Shown piece by piece: positions 45,503 to 53,819 of a stretch of DNA of 64,000 nucleotides. Position 1 is the first letter of the stretch. Each line of letters begins with the position of its first letter. Source of the DNA: Pseudomonas allokribbensis (GTDB taxonomy: Bacteria > Pseudomonadota > Gammaproteobacteria > Pseudomonadales > Pseudomonadaceae); assembly GCF_014863605.1 (NCBI RefSeq), contig NZ_CP062252.1, positions 3,729,001 to 3,793,000 on the forward strand. Direction: 5' to 3'. The translations under genes and the position numbers were made by a program. The notes under the pieces are model-generated. The model was not told the DNA's origin. It saw only the letters and a list, made by a program, of their open reading frames with translations, and ran no database searches.

Positions 45503-46908
45503 CAGGCGTCCCGTGTCACACGAAGGATTTCTTCCGGCGCCGTGGCACCGCTGCGAATCCAGCGCTCGCCGTCCTCGCGCAGGCTGAACATCCCGGCCTT
45601 GCTCGCCGCCGCACGCAGCGCCTGCTCCCCTGCCCCTTGGTGAATCAGGGTGCGGATGTCGTCATCGATGCAGAACAACTCGTGAATGCCGGTACGGCCG
45701 CTGTAACCGGTGTGATTGCATGCCGCACAACCCACAGGGCGCCAGGTGCCGGGTGTGGCCGGGTCTTCCTGTTTGCACTGGTTGCACAGCCGCCGTACCA
45801 AGCGCTGGGCCAACACGCCGAGCATCGACGAGGCCAGCAGAAACGGCTCGACGCCCATGTCGACCAAGCGGTTGACCGCCGACACCGCGTCGTTGGTGTG
45901 CAGGGTCGCGAGCACCAGGTGACCGGTCAGCGAAGCCTGCACTGCAATCTGCGCGGTTTCGAGGTCGCGGATCTCGCCGATCATGATGATGTCCGGGTCC
46001 TGGCGCAGAATGGCGCGTAGCGCGAGGGCGAAGGTCATGTCGATCTTGGCGTTGACCTGAATCTGGCTGATCCCCGGCAAGTCGTATTCCACCGGGTCTT
46101 CCACGGTAAGAATGTTGCTGGTGCTCGCATCCAGTCGCGCCAGCGCCGCATACAAACTCGTCGTTTTGCCGCTACCAGTCGGGCCGGTGACCAGCACAAT
46201 GCCGTGGGGCTGGCGGATCAGGTGATCGAGCTTGGCCAGCACCTGCGCGTCCATGCCCAACGTTTCCAGATGCAAACGCCCGGCCTGCTTGTCCAGCAGA
46301 CGCATCACCACCCGCTCACCATGACCGGTGGGCACGGTGGAAACACGAATGTCGATCGGCCGTCCCGCTACGCGCAAGGCAATGCGACCATCCTGCGGCA
46401 ATCGTTTCTCGGCGATATCGAGCTGCGCCATGATCTTGATCCGCGACACCAGCGCGCCGTGCAACGCCTTGCGCGGCGAGACCACGTCGCGCAGCGTTCC
46501 GTCGACCCGGTAGCGCACCACCGAATGGGTTTCGAACGGTTCGATATGAATGTCGCTGGCCTCGTCCCGCGCCGCTTGCGTGAGCAAGGCGTTGATCATG
46601 CGGATCACCGGCGCGCCGTCCTGGGTGTCAAGCAGATCGGTGATTTCCGGCATGTCCTGCATCAGGCGGTCGAGGTCGACTTCGTTTTCCGCCGCGCCGA
46701 CCACCGCCGCCGCGCTGCCAGTATCGGCGTAGGCAGAGGCCAGCAGGCCGTCGAGTTCGTCATCGCGCACCCGCTCAAGCCTCGTCGCGCCGAACTGCCG
46801 CCGTACTTCGCTGATCGACCAGCCCGGCGTCGACGGGCACACCGTCAGCACGCCGTCGCGCAGCAGAATCCGCTGCGCCTTGGCCCAGGCGTAGGGCAAT
46901 GCGCTCAT
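45502..46908 (-). CDS. hxcR: T2SS assembly ATPase GspE (HxcR)
   Basis: A 468-residue secretion ATPase. Walker A GPTGSGKT lies at residues 242-249, the aspartate box near 266-275 ([10 protein letters not shown]), Walker [11 protein letters not shown] at 306-315, and a His-box TLHTND at 335-340. A four-cysteine zinc site is visible (Cys375, Cys378, Cys394, Cys397), as in GspE but not PilT. The N-terminal domain is short compared with classical GspE. It powers pseudopilus growth. It overlaps hxcQ by four bases. Confidence 0.94.
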   Translation of the reverse strand: MSALPYAWAKAQRILLRDGVLTVCPSTPGWSISEVRRQFGATRLERVRDDELDGLLASAYADTGSAAAVVGAAENEVDLDRLMQDMPEITDLLDTQDGAPVIRMINALLTQAARDEASDIHIEPFETHSVVRYRVDGTLRDVVSPRKALHGALVSRIKIMAQLDIAEKRLPQDGRIALRVAGRPIDIRVSTVPTGHGERVVMRLLDKQAGRLHLETLGMDAQVLAKLDHLIRQPHGIVLVTGPTGSGKTTSLYAALARLDASTSNILTVEDPVEYDLPGISQIQVNAKIDMTFALALRAILRQDPDIIMIGEIRDLETAQIAVQASLTGHLVLATLHTNDAVSAVNRLVDMGVEPFLLASSMLGVLAQRLVRRLCNQCKQEDPATPGTWRPVGCAACNHTGYSGRTGIHELFCIDDDIRTLIHQGAGEQALRAAASKAGMFSLREDGERWIRSGATAPEEILRVTRDA

Positions 46909-49262
46909 TGCAGCGGCACCGCTTTGATGGTCGCGCGCGGGCCTGTCCCCGGCAGCGTCGCCGGCACGCCCTGCGCCGCGGTCGGCAATTGCGGCGCCTG
47001 CATGTCAGGCATCGCCCAGCTGCGTTCCGGTTGCAGACCGCCCTGAGCGCGGCGCATGAAGTCGTAGCGGTTAAGCGTGATGCTGCGCCCCGCCGCACTG
47101 TCGCGAATGATGTACGGGCGCAGGAACACCATCAGGTTGGTCTTGGTGATCGAGCGGCGCTCGTTGCGAAACAGCGCGCCGATCCCCGGAATCGTCGACA
47201 ACCAAGGCACTGCGTCGTTGCTCTGGCTGTAGCCGTCCTGCAGCAGACCGCCGAGCACCATGATCTGGCCGTCGTCGAGCAAGATACTGGTGTCGATCGC
47301 GCGTTTGCTGGTGACAATCCCCGCCGAAGTCGAAGCCGCCGAAGCGCGCTCGTCGATGCTGCTGACTTCCTGATAGATGTCGAGCTTCACCGTGCCGCCC
47401 TCGGAAATCTGCGGCCGCACGTTGAGCTTCAAACCGACTTCTTCACGGGTCACGGTCTGGAACGGGTTGTTGCTGGTGCCCCCGCCGCCGGTGACGTAGC
47501 TGCCGCTGACAAACGGAATGGTCTGACCGACAAAAATGCTCGCGGCTTCGTTGTCCAGGGTCAGCAGGTTCGGCGTCGACAGCACGTTGGTGCCGCCCTT
47601 GCTCTTCAGCGCCCGGGCCAGCACTTTCAGGTCGAGAATCTTGCCGATGCCGGGGATGTCAACGGTGCCGTTGACGTAGCCGAGGTTGAGCCCTTTGGGC
47701 AGCACATCAACACTGGTTTTGCCATTGACGTTGATCCCTGAGCCGCCAAGGTTGGCGCCGCCGATCACGCCATTGCCGGCCAGATTGCCGGTCTGCCATT
47801 GCACGCCGAATTCGCTGGCATCGTCCTCGCCGACTTCGACGATCAGGCTTTCGATCACCACTTGCGCGCGGCGCTGGTCGAGCAGGTCAATGACTTCACG
47901 CAGGTTGCGGTACAGCGGTTCCGGCGCGGAAATCAGCAAGGTGTTGGTGGTCGCGTCCGCCTGAATGGTCACGCCGCCAGCGCTGAAGGCAACGTTCTGC
48001 TCGCTGCTCTGCGCATTGCCGCTGCCACTGGTGGCGCTGCTGCCCTGGGCGTAGCTGCCGCCGGTGCTGCCGCTGTTAGTGGTCGAGGTGCTGCCGTTGG
48101 TTTGCGTGCCGCTCTGGCCGTTCTGCCCACCGCTCGAGTTGGTGGAACTGCCCATGGCGCTGAGCACCGAACGCGCACTGTCGCTGGTGCCGCTGTCGCT
48201 CTCGCCGGTCAACAAACCGCGCAGTGCCTGGGCCAGTTTGCCGGCCTGGGCGTTGCGCAGATACACCACGTGCAGATTGCTCGGGTTGCTCTGGGCGTTG
48301 TCGAGTTTGTAGATCAGGTTGCGCGCCAGCTCCGTGCGCTCGGGGCTGCCGGCGCGGATGATGATGGTGTTCGAGCGCGGGTCGCCGATCACCGCGATTT
48401 TCTGCGTTGGATCATTGCCCGGCGCGTCGAGCAGGTCGGCGACCATCGGCGCGATGTCGGCGGCGATGCCGTTCTGGATCTGCACCACGTCGGTGTCGAT
48501 GGCGGTCGGGGTGTCGATGGTCTGGATCAACTGGGCGACCCGCGTCAGGTTCTCGGCGTAATCGGTGACGACGATAGTGTTGTTGCCCGGATAGGCGTTG
48601 ATCGGGTTGTTCGGCGAGACGATCGGGCGCAGCACCGGGATCAGGTTCACCGCGTTCTCGTATTGCAGGCGGAACGTGCGGGTGAGCATGCCGTTGCCGG
48701 CCGGTTTGTCGGCGCTGTAGATCGGCCCGCCGAGCAACTTGGCGTCGGCCTCCGGCACCACCTGCGCCACACCGCCGACATCCACCACGCTGAAACCCTG
48801 CATGCGCAGCGCCGCCAGCAACATGTCGTAGGCCTGATGCGCCGGCACCTGGCCTTCGGAGACCAGCGTCAGGTTGCCCTTGACCCGAGGGTCGACCAGA
48901 AACTGTTGACCGGTGGAACGCGACAACGCCCGCACCACCGCTTGAATATCCGCGTCGACAAAATTCAGCGTCACCGGTTGATCGCCCAACGGGTTGGCCG
49001 GCAACGTCGTGCCGCGCGCCGAACCACCGCTGCGAGCGCGTTCGGTGATGTTGTGCAACTGCTTCGGCGCCGGTCTGACCTGAGCCTGCGCGCGCTCGCG
49101 GTCAAGCACCGCGTCGCCACTGCGCTGGGTGTTGGCCAGCGGCCGGCCGAGTTCGCTGTCCACCAGCAGCGGCGGTTGATTCGGTGGCGTGGTGTTGCTG
49201 CACGCGCTCAATGCCATCAACAGCATCGGCAACGCCATGCGTTTGGATCCTGACCCCTTCAT
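46905..49262 (-). CDS. hxcQ: T2SS secretin GspD with lipoprotein signal (HxcQ liposecretin)
   Basis: A 785-residue outer-membrane secretin. The N-terminus has a lipobox (LMALSAC, Cys21), so it is a lipoprotein. P. aeruginosa HxcQ is a known liposecretin that targets itself to the outer membrane without a separate pilotin. N0-N3 ring domains follow (VTLNFVDADIQAVVRALS; TIVVTDYAENLTRVAQLI), then a Gly/Ser/Thr/Asn-rich linker inside N3 (about residues 365-420) and the secretin core (VGQTIPFVSGSY; VGLKLNVRPQI). It overlaps hxcZ and hxcR by four bases each. No separate pilotin gene lies nearby, which fits self-piloting. Confidence 0.94.
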   Translation of the reverse strand: MKGSGSKRMALPMLLMALSACSNTTPPNQPPLLVDSELGRPLANTQRSGDAVLDRERAQAQVRPAPKQLHNITERARSGGSARGTTLPANPLGDQPVTLNFVDADIQAVVRALSRSTGQQFLVDPRVKGNLTLVSEGQVPAHQAYDMLLAALRMQGFSVVDVGGVAQVVPEADAKLLGGPIYSADKPAGNGMLTRTFRLQYENAVNLIPVLRPIVSPNNPINAYPGNNTIVVTDYAENLTRVAQLIQTIDTPTAIDTDVVQIQNGIAADIAPMVADLLDAPGNDPTQKIAVIGDPRSNTIIIRAGSPERTELARNLIYKLDNAQSNPSNLHVVYLRNAQAGKLAQALRGLLTGESDSGTSDSARSVLSAMGSSTNSSGGQNGQSGTQTNGSTSTTNSGSTGGSYAQGSSATSGSGNAQSSEQNVAFSAGGVTIQADATTNTLLISAPEPLYRNLREVIDLLDQRRAQVVIESLIVEVGEDDASEFGVQWQTGNLAGNGVIGGANLGGSGINVNGKTSVDVLPKGLNLGYVNGTVDIPGIGKILDLKVLARALKSKGGTNVLSTPNLLTLDNEAASIFVGQTIPFVSGSYVTGGGGTSNNPFQTVTREEVGLKLNVRPQISEGGTVKLDIYQEVSSIDERASAASTSAGIVTSKRAIDTSILLDDGQIMVLGGLLQDGYSQSNDAVPWLSTIPGIGALFRNERRSITKTNLMVFLRPYIIRDSAAGRSITLNRYDFMRRAQGGLQPERSWAMPDMQAPQLPTAAQGVPATLPGTGPRATIKAVPLQ

Positions 49263-49804
49263 GAAGCTTCCTTAGCGCCCAGCGCCTGATCCATGCGTAC
49301 GGTGCCCGACAGAGTGCCGGCCGTGTCATCGGTCGCGGCGTCGTCTGCGCGTTGCAGACGGGCCTCGACCACTTGCAGTGAAAAATTCCGGGGTTGGCTC
49401 AGCAGCCAGTCGAGCACGGCGTCGGCCGGTGCCGCATCGAAGGTCAACTGCCAGCCGGCGGACGCGGCCGCCAATTGGTAATGGCCGCCCAGTCCGCTGG
49501 CCTGCAAGGTCTGTTGCAGCGACTGCTCCAGGTTTTGCCCGTCGGGGCGCACGCTGACGTCGCGCAACAGCACTTCCAGCGCTTCGGCCTGGGCGCGCAG
49601 TTTTGGCGTTTCGACTTGCGAGGCGGCGATCTTCTTCAGCGGCGGCTGAACCAACGCCACCCATACAAACAGCCCCAGCAACAGCGCCGCCATGCCGCCG
49701 ACCATGCGTTTTTCCCGCAACGCCAACGGCTGCCAACGGGCCTGCAACTGAGCATTGAAGCGCTGCCAACCGGCGCGGTATTTCGCAAGCGAGGGGCTAT
49801 TCAT
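49259..49804 (-). CDS. hxcZ: T2SS protein GspM (HxcZ)
   Basis: A 181-residue bitopic inner-membrane protein with one membrane helix (GGMAALLLGLFVWVALV, about residues 36-52), a coiled region, and a ferredoxin-like periplasmic domain (WQLTFDAAPADAVLDWLLS). The layout and position between GspL and GspD identify GspM. The ATG at 49804 overlaps the hxcY stop by eight bases; a longer in-frame start would lie inside hxcY and give a low-complexity Arg/Pro leader. It supports GspL in the inner-membrane platform. Confidence 0.88.
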   Translation of the reverse strand: MNSPSLAKYRAGWQRFNAQLQARWQPLALREKRMVGGMAALLLGLFVWVALVQPPLKKIAASQVETPKLRAQAEALEVLLRDVSVRPDGQNLEQSLQQTLQASGLGGHYQLAAASAGWQLTFDAAPADAVLDWLLSQPRNFSLQVVEARLQRADDAATDDTAGTLSGTVRMDQALGAKEAS

Positions 49805-50942
49805 CTTCGGCTCCGCTGCTGTCATCGTTGTCGGTGGCGGCGGTCGCCTCGCCGGCCGGGCGCAAGACCCAGCCGTCGTCATTCGGGCTGATGCTGATGC
49901 CGGCCTGGGCCAGCGTGCCTTGCCAGTCCTTGTCGTTGCCCGAACGCCGGGCCTCGGGCAGCAGACTCAATTGCAACGCACCGTCGACGAATTCCAGACG
50001 CTGCACCGTGCCCGCCATGGACGGCATGCCACTGCCGGCCTGCGACACCAGTCGCGTGAAATCCTGCCCCGGCGCATCCACCGCGCCTTGCTGGCGCGCC
50101 GCGATTTGCTGACGGGCCTGTTGCAGCGGGTTGAGGATCACCGGCAACTCGGGGAACGCCTGCTTCACCCGCTGCGCCATTTGCGCCTTGAGCTGCTGGC
50201 CCTGCCCGGCCTCGCGAGCGGCGTACAGGTTCAAACCGATCACCCACACCGCCAGCGCCAGCGCACAACAACCGAGCGCTCTGCCCCAGCCGCGATGCTC
50301 GGTGCCCGGTTGCTGGAGGCCGCCGTGCAGGCCCCAGTTCGGCAACGGGCCGGCGTTGCGCTGCGTGTCGGCCAATGTCGATTGCACCGCTTCGGGTGCA
50401 CCGTCACCGATCCAGTGCGCCGGCAGACCGGTTTCCAGCAGCCACGCTTCGTCGATCATCGGCTGCACCTGCGCCGCGTTCGAGCCGTGGCGCAGCAACA
50501 GATGCTCGTCGTGCAGACAGCCGACGCCGCCGGCCATCACCGGCAAGCTGTAGGCCGCCGGGTACAGGCCTTTGAGGTTCAAGCCGAATTGCCCGAGGTG
50601 CTGCAAATCCTTGCGTGAGACCCAGGCAATCTGCACCTGGCCACTTTCATTGCGAGCACTGTGGGCGATGTGCATCTCGGCGCTGTCGCCGAGCATCAAG
50701 GCCTGCGCTGCGCATTGCACAGCCGCAGCGGTTTTGTTCGCAGGCAGCGGCGGCAGATCAATGCTCGCCAACAGGCTGTCCGACGGGTGCAGAAAGCACA
50801 CCAGCGGTTGCTTCGGCAGCGCGCCGAGCCGCACGCGTTCCTGGCGAACGACCTGCCCCTGTCGATCCAGCCAAGCACAATCCAATTCACTGTCGAGACT
50901 CAGTTCCGCCAGCGGCGGCAAACTCACGCGCAACTGGCTCAT
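49797..50942 (-). CDS. hxcY: T2SS protein GspL (HxcY)
   Basis: A 381-residue bitopic protein. It has a cytoplasmic actin-like domain (residues about 1-230; LPANKTAAAVQCAAQALML), a single membrane helix (CCALALAVWVIGLNLYA, about residues 246-262) and a periplasmic ferredoxin-like domain that pairs with GspM. GspL recruits the GspE ATPase to the membrane. It overlaps hxcX by ATGA and hxcZ by eight bases. An acidic tail (DNDDSSGAEDE) ends the protein. Confidence 0.9.
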   Translation of the reverse strand: MSQLRVSLPPLAELSLDSELDCAWLDRQGQVVRQERVRLGALPKQPLVCFLHPSDSLLASIDLPPLPANKTAAAVQCAAQALMLGDSAEMHIAHSARNESGQVQIAWVSRKDLQHLGQFGLNLKGLYPAAYSLPVMAGGVGCLHDEHLLLRHGSNAAQVQPMIDEAWLLETGLPAHWIGDGAPEAVQSTLADTQRNAGPLPNWGLHGGLQQPGTEHRGWGRALGCCALALAVWVIGLNLYAAREAGQGQQLKAQMAQRVKQAFPELPVILNPLQQARQQIAARQQGAVDAPGQDFTRLVSQAGSGMPSMAGTVQRLEFVDGALQLSLLPEARRSGNDKDWQGTLAQAGISISPNDDGWVLRPAGEATAATDNDDSSGAEDE

Positions 50943-51892
50943 ACGCCCACCCGCGACCAGATCACTTGCGGCAAGCGGTCTTCACTGCGATGCAGTAACG
51001 CATCGAGGCTGACCCGCCGCTGATCGCGCCGCGCCTGCCCGCGCAGCCGAAACCAGTCGCTGGTGATGCCGACCTTGACGCTGGTGATCTCCAATTGCGG
51101 CAGTCGCAGGCGATTGACGAAATCCCCGCGATTGATGAACCAGCGCCCGGCATCACGCTCATTGATCAACGCCTGCGCCCGCTCCAGCGACAGCCCCGGC
51201 ACATAAGCCGCCAGCACTGGCGCCGTGGCGGTGTTGCCGTTGAGCCAGGTGGTCGCCGGAATCACCGTCAGGTACGGCGCGAGTTTCGCCAACACCGCAT
51301 CGTTGACCCCGTCGACACTGCGCAGATCGTCAAGCGTGCGCAGCATCGGCAAGGTCGGCGATTGCGGTTGGCGCGAAGCGGACGGCGACGTGGCGCGCCC
51401 GCTGTCGAAAGTGTTTTTCGCCACAGGCTTGTCCACCACTTGGGCATTCAACAGGTGCGGATAAGAGCCGATCACCCGCTGACTGATGCGCCGGCTCAAG
51501 CCGCTGCTGACACCGATCAACTCGCACAAGCGCTCGAACGCCTGCACCTGCGCGTCATCGATCCGCTCGTTGGCCACCAGATTGCGCAGGTTGAACTTGC
51601 CCTGCTCGTCCTCCAGCCGCCCTTCGAAACCCTGGGTGTTCAACCGCTGCGCCCAGGGTTGATCGAGTCGGGTCAGCGGATCACGCTGCCGCGCGTCCCA
51701 CAACAATTGCCGGCTGATCTCCAGCCCGCCGTGCAACACCCAACGGCCCTGCACACGCAGTTGCTCGGCTTCCAGCGCCCGGGTCGAAACGCTCTGGCGG
51801 GTCAGCATGCCGGCAGCGATCACCGCGACCACCGCCGCAATCAGCAGCGCACTGATGATCGCCATCCCCTGCTGGTTCGATTGGCTGTTCAT
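50939..51892 (-). CDS. hxcX: T2SS minor pseudopilin GspK (HxcX)
   Basis: A 317-residue large minor pseudopilin. The leader ends at Gly9 followed by MAIISALLIAAVVAVIAAGML; Met at +1 and the lack of the usual Glu5 are normal for GspK. The body has the inserted alpha domain (AQVQAFERLCELIG; YVPGLSLERAQALINERDAG) that caps the pseudopilus tip. It overlaps hxcY by four bases and starts eight bases after the hxcT stop. Confidence 0.92.
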   Translation of the reverse strand: MNSQSNQQGMAIISALLIAAVVAVIAAGMLTRQSVSTRALEAEQLRVQGRWVLHGGLEISRQLLWDARQRDPLTRLDQPWAQRLNTQGFEGRLEDEQGKFNLRNLVANERIDDAQVQAFERLCELIGVSSGLSRRISQRVIGSYPHLLNAQVVDKPVAKNTFDSGRATSPSASRQPQSPTLPMLRTLDDLRSVDGVNDAVLAKLAPYLTVIPATTWLNGNTATAPVLAAYVPGLSLERAQALINERDAGRWFINRGDFVNRLRLPQLEITSVKVGITSDWFRLRGQARRDQRRVSLDALLHRSEDRLPQVIWSRVGV

Positions 51893-51900
51893 GACCGGCC

Positions 51901-52359
51901 TTACAACTGCCAGGAACCGATGTCGGCATTCACACCATCGCCGTCAGGCTGACCGTCGGCGCCGAGGGAAAAGATGTCGATCTCGCCGTTGGCACCGGGA
52001 TTGAGGTACTGATAAGGACGACCCCACGGGTCATTCGGCAGACGCTCCAGGTACGAGCGCCAGTTGGTATTCTTTGCATCGGCCGGCCGTTCCACCAGTA
52101 CTTTCAGGCCCTGGCTCTGGCTCGGGTAAGTGCCGTGATCGAGGCGATACAGTTTCAGCGCCTGCATCAACCCGCCGATGTCCTGCTTCGCCGCCGTGGC
52201 CCGCGCCTGATCCGGCCGGTCGAGCACCTTGGGCACCACCATCGCCGCCAGAATCCCGAGAATCACCACGACCACCATGATCTCGATCAGCGTGAAACCC
52301 TGCTGCCCACGGGGCATCCGGCTCGGTCGATTGGGCTGTTTGAATTGCGCGATATCCAT
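51901..52359 (-). CDS. hxcT: T2SS major pseudopilin GspG (HxcT)
   Basis: A 152-residue major pseudopilin. The prepilin leader is unusually long (about 21 residues, basic, MDIAQFKQPNRPSRMPRGQQ), then G-FTLIEIMVVVVILGILAAMV with Glu5. The C-terminal calcium-site region is present (SLGADGQPDGDGVNADIGSW). AGGGA lies about eight bases before the ATG; in-frame codons further upstream are less likely. It is the first gene of the hxcT-X-Y-Z-Q-R-S run and is divergent from hxcV. Confidence 0.93.
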   Translation of the reverse strand: MDIAQFKQPNRPSRMPRGQQGFTLIEIMVVVVILGILAAMVVPKVLDRPDQARATAAKQDIGGLMQALKLYRLDHGTYPSQSQGLKVLVERPADAKNTNWRSYLERLPNDPWGRPYQYLNPGANGEIDIFSLGADGQPDGDGVNADIGSWQL

Positions 52360-52505
52360 CTCGTCATTCCCTGGCTTGATTCGATTCGACGCGCAGTGTT
52401 GCAAGAAGATATGTCAGGGATGTTGAAAATCCTCGGGTGTTTTCGTCGTCAAGCCGTCAAGCACGGGCGTTAGCGTCAAGGGCTGCCCGACCGCCCGAGA
52501 CCCCG
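52360..52505. promoter_or_regulatory. Divergent promoter region between hxcT and hxcV
   Basis: A 146-base gap between two T2SS transcription units read in opposite directions. It must hold both promoters. No clear -35/-10 pair or PHO box could be picked out by eye. Confidence 0.4.
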
Positions 52506-52886
52506 ATGCGCACCCCCTCCCCGCAAGCCGGATTCACCCTGATTGAAGTGCTCGTCGCGCTGGCGATCATCGCCGTCGCCATGTCCGCCGCCGTGCGCGT
52601 GGCGGGGTTGATGACGCAGAGCAGCGGGATATTGCGGGATCGTTCGATTGCGATGATTGCGGCGCAGAGTCGGATGGCTGAACTTCGGTTGGAAGGGAGA
52701 TTGCCGATGGGGGTCAAGGCGATGGAGTGTGATCAAGGGAGGTTGTTGTTGCGGTGTGAGCAGGTGATTGGGGGGGCGGAGAATGGGCGGTTGTTGAAGG
52801 TTGGTGTGCAAGTTTTTGATCGCAGCCAGGAAGCGCCGCCGCTGGCTCGGCTGGAGACGTTGCTTAGCCGCCCCGAAAATCCATAG
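52506..52886 (+). CDS. hxcV: T2SS minor pseudopilin GspI (HxcV)
   Basis: A 126-residue pseudopilin with a short leader ending in Gly, then FTLIEVLVALAIIAVAMSAA and the GspI features QSSGILRDRSIAMIAAQSRMAELRL, shortened, with two cysteines (MECDQG; LLRCEQ). The ATG at 52506 gives a normal leader. The 3' half is rich in G on the coding strand and uses rarer codons. The end of the gene (LARLETLLSRPENP) is echoed at 58023-58063, and the accessory island starts directly after its stop. Confidence 0.9.
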   Translation: MRTPSPQAGFTLIEVLVALAIIAVAMSAAVRVAGLMTQSSGILRDRSIAMIAAQSRMAELRLEGRLPMGVKAMECDQGRLLLRCEQVIGGAENGRLLKVGVQVFDRSQEAPPLARLETLLSRPENP

Positions 52887-52923
52887 CCCGCCCGAAGCCT
52901 CGGACCATTAAAGACACCTGCTC

Positions 52924-53304
52924 CTACAAAAAACCTCTGTATTTCCCGTAATGCCAAAGCATCGCAGTCCCGCCGCATACAAAATAGCCGACATGAAATG
53001 GACGCGTGGCCCAGAACTTCAGGTCTTTGGGAAGGCGCTGAACGGCGTCGATCAGCAACGGTTCCTGCCGTTGGATACTCTTGGAGGTAATCAACCGGCT
53101 GACCTCTGCCATTCGAAGAGTTCTCCAGTGAAAACTCCCACCTGAAGAACGCCAGTCCGTAATCAGGTATAGCCACTCGTCAAAGTGGTTTTCCAGCGCT
53201 TCGAGTTTTGTATAAACGGCGTAGAAAATCATTGCGCAGTTGATGATGCCCAGCAGGATCAGCGCTCCAAAGGCCCAGGCAAATGCTGATTGGGTGATTT
53301 CCAT
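52924..53304 (-). CDS. Small membrane protein, second putative immunity protein
   Basis: A 126-residue protein with an N-terminal membrane helix (AFGALILLGIINCAMIFYAVY) and a weaker hydrophobic segment near the end (HVGYFVCGGTAMLW). It is a diverged paralogue of the protein at 53430-53819: both share a helix, a short acidic stretch (KLEALENHFDEW versus KLSEIESHLENC), an RLPKDLKFW versus RLPLNLRRW motif and a final helix plus Gly. The pair lies directly behind a putative membrane-active toxin, so an immunity role is likely. I do not recognise a named family. Confidence 0.6.
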   Translation of the reverse strand: MEITQSAFAWAFGALILLGIINCAMIFYAVYTKLEALENHFDEWLYLITDWRSSGGSFHWRTLRMAEVSRLITSKSIQRQEPLLIDAVQRLPKDLKFWATRPFHVGYFVCGGTAMLWHYGKYRGFL

Positions 53305-53429
53305 TATTCGGAATACTCGTAGATTTTTTGTCCTGAAAACTCACCACAGTCAGTCATCTTTTTTCTGTCTCAACGGCACGCTACCGACTCGCTATAGCCC
53401 TTTTATAGAGGACCGCCTCTCAACGGCGC

Positions 53430-53819
53430 TTACTCGAACAGCCCTAGATATTCCGCCCAACCATACAAGGCCAGAATTCCCAGCAGAGAAAATGCATTCA
53501 ATCGATATGGAATTTCGACCCACCGCCGCAAATTCAGCGGAAGACGCCGGACATCTTCGAGGGCGTTCGGATTATCCAGCAACAGGCGCGAAGGACGCTT
53601 GCGAAGCAAAGCAGTGATCAGATTGAGCCTGTACCTGCGCGCCCAAAAACCGGCACTTCCTTTCTGTGGGCAATTCTGGAGCAGATAACAATTTTCAAGG
53701 TGCGACTCGATTTCGGAAAGCTTGAAATACCCGACATAAATCATCACCAGAACGTTGGAAATGATCAGCACCAATAACCCAATGCCAGTGGCGGCGAACA
53801 GAAGTTTGATTTCAATCAT
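53430..53819 (-). CDS. Small membrane protein, first putative immunity protein
   Basis: A 129-residue protein with two hydrophobic segments (LLFAATGIGLLVLIISNVLVM; FSLLGILALYGWAEYLG). The ATG at 53819 overlaps the 3' end of the toxin gene by eight bases, a coupling typical of toxin-immunity pairs. The middle is basic and cytoplasm-facing in a simple model. It is paralogous to the next gene (see the shared RLP-LxxW motif). Function is inferred from position and type only; no family name is assigned. Confidence 0.62.
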   Translation of the reverse strand: MIEIKLLFAATGIGLLVLIISNVLVMIYVGYFKLSEIESHLENCYLLQNCPQKGSAGFWARRYRLNLITALLRKRPSRLLLDNPNALEDVRRLPLNLRRWVEIPYRLNAFSLLGILALYGWAEYLGLFE

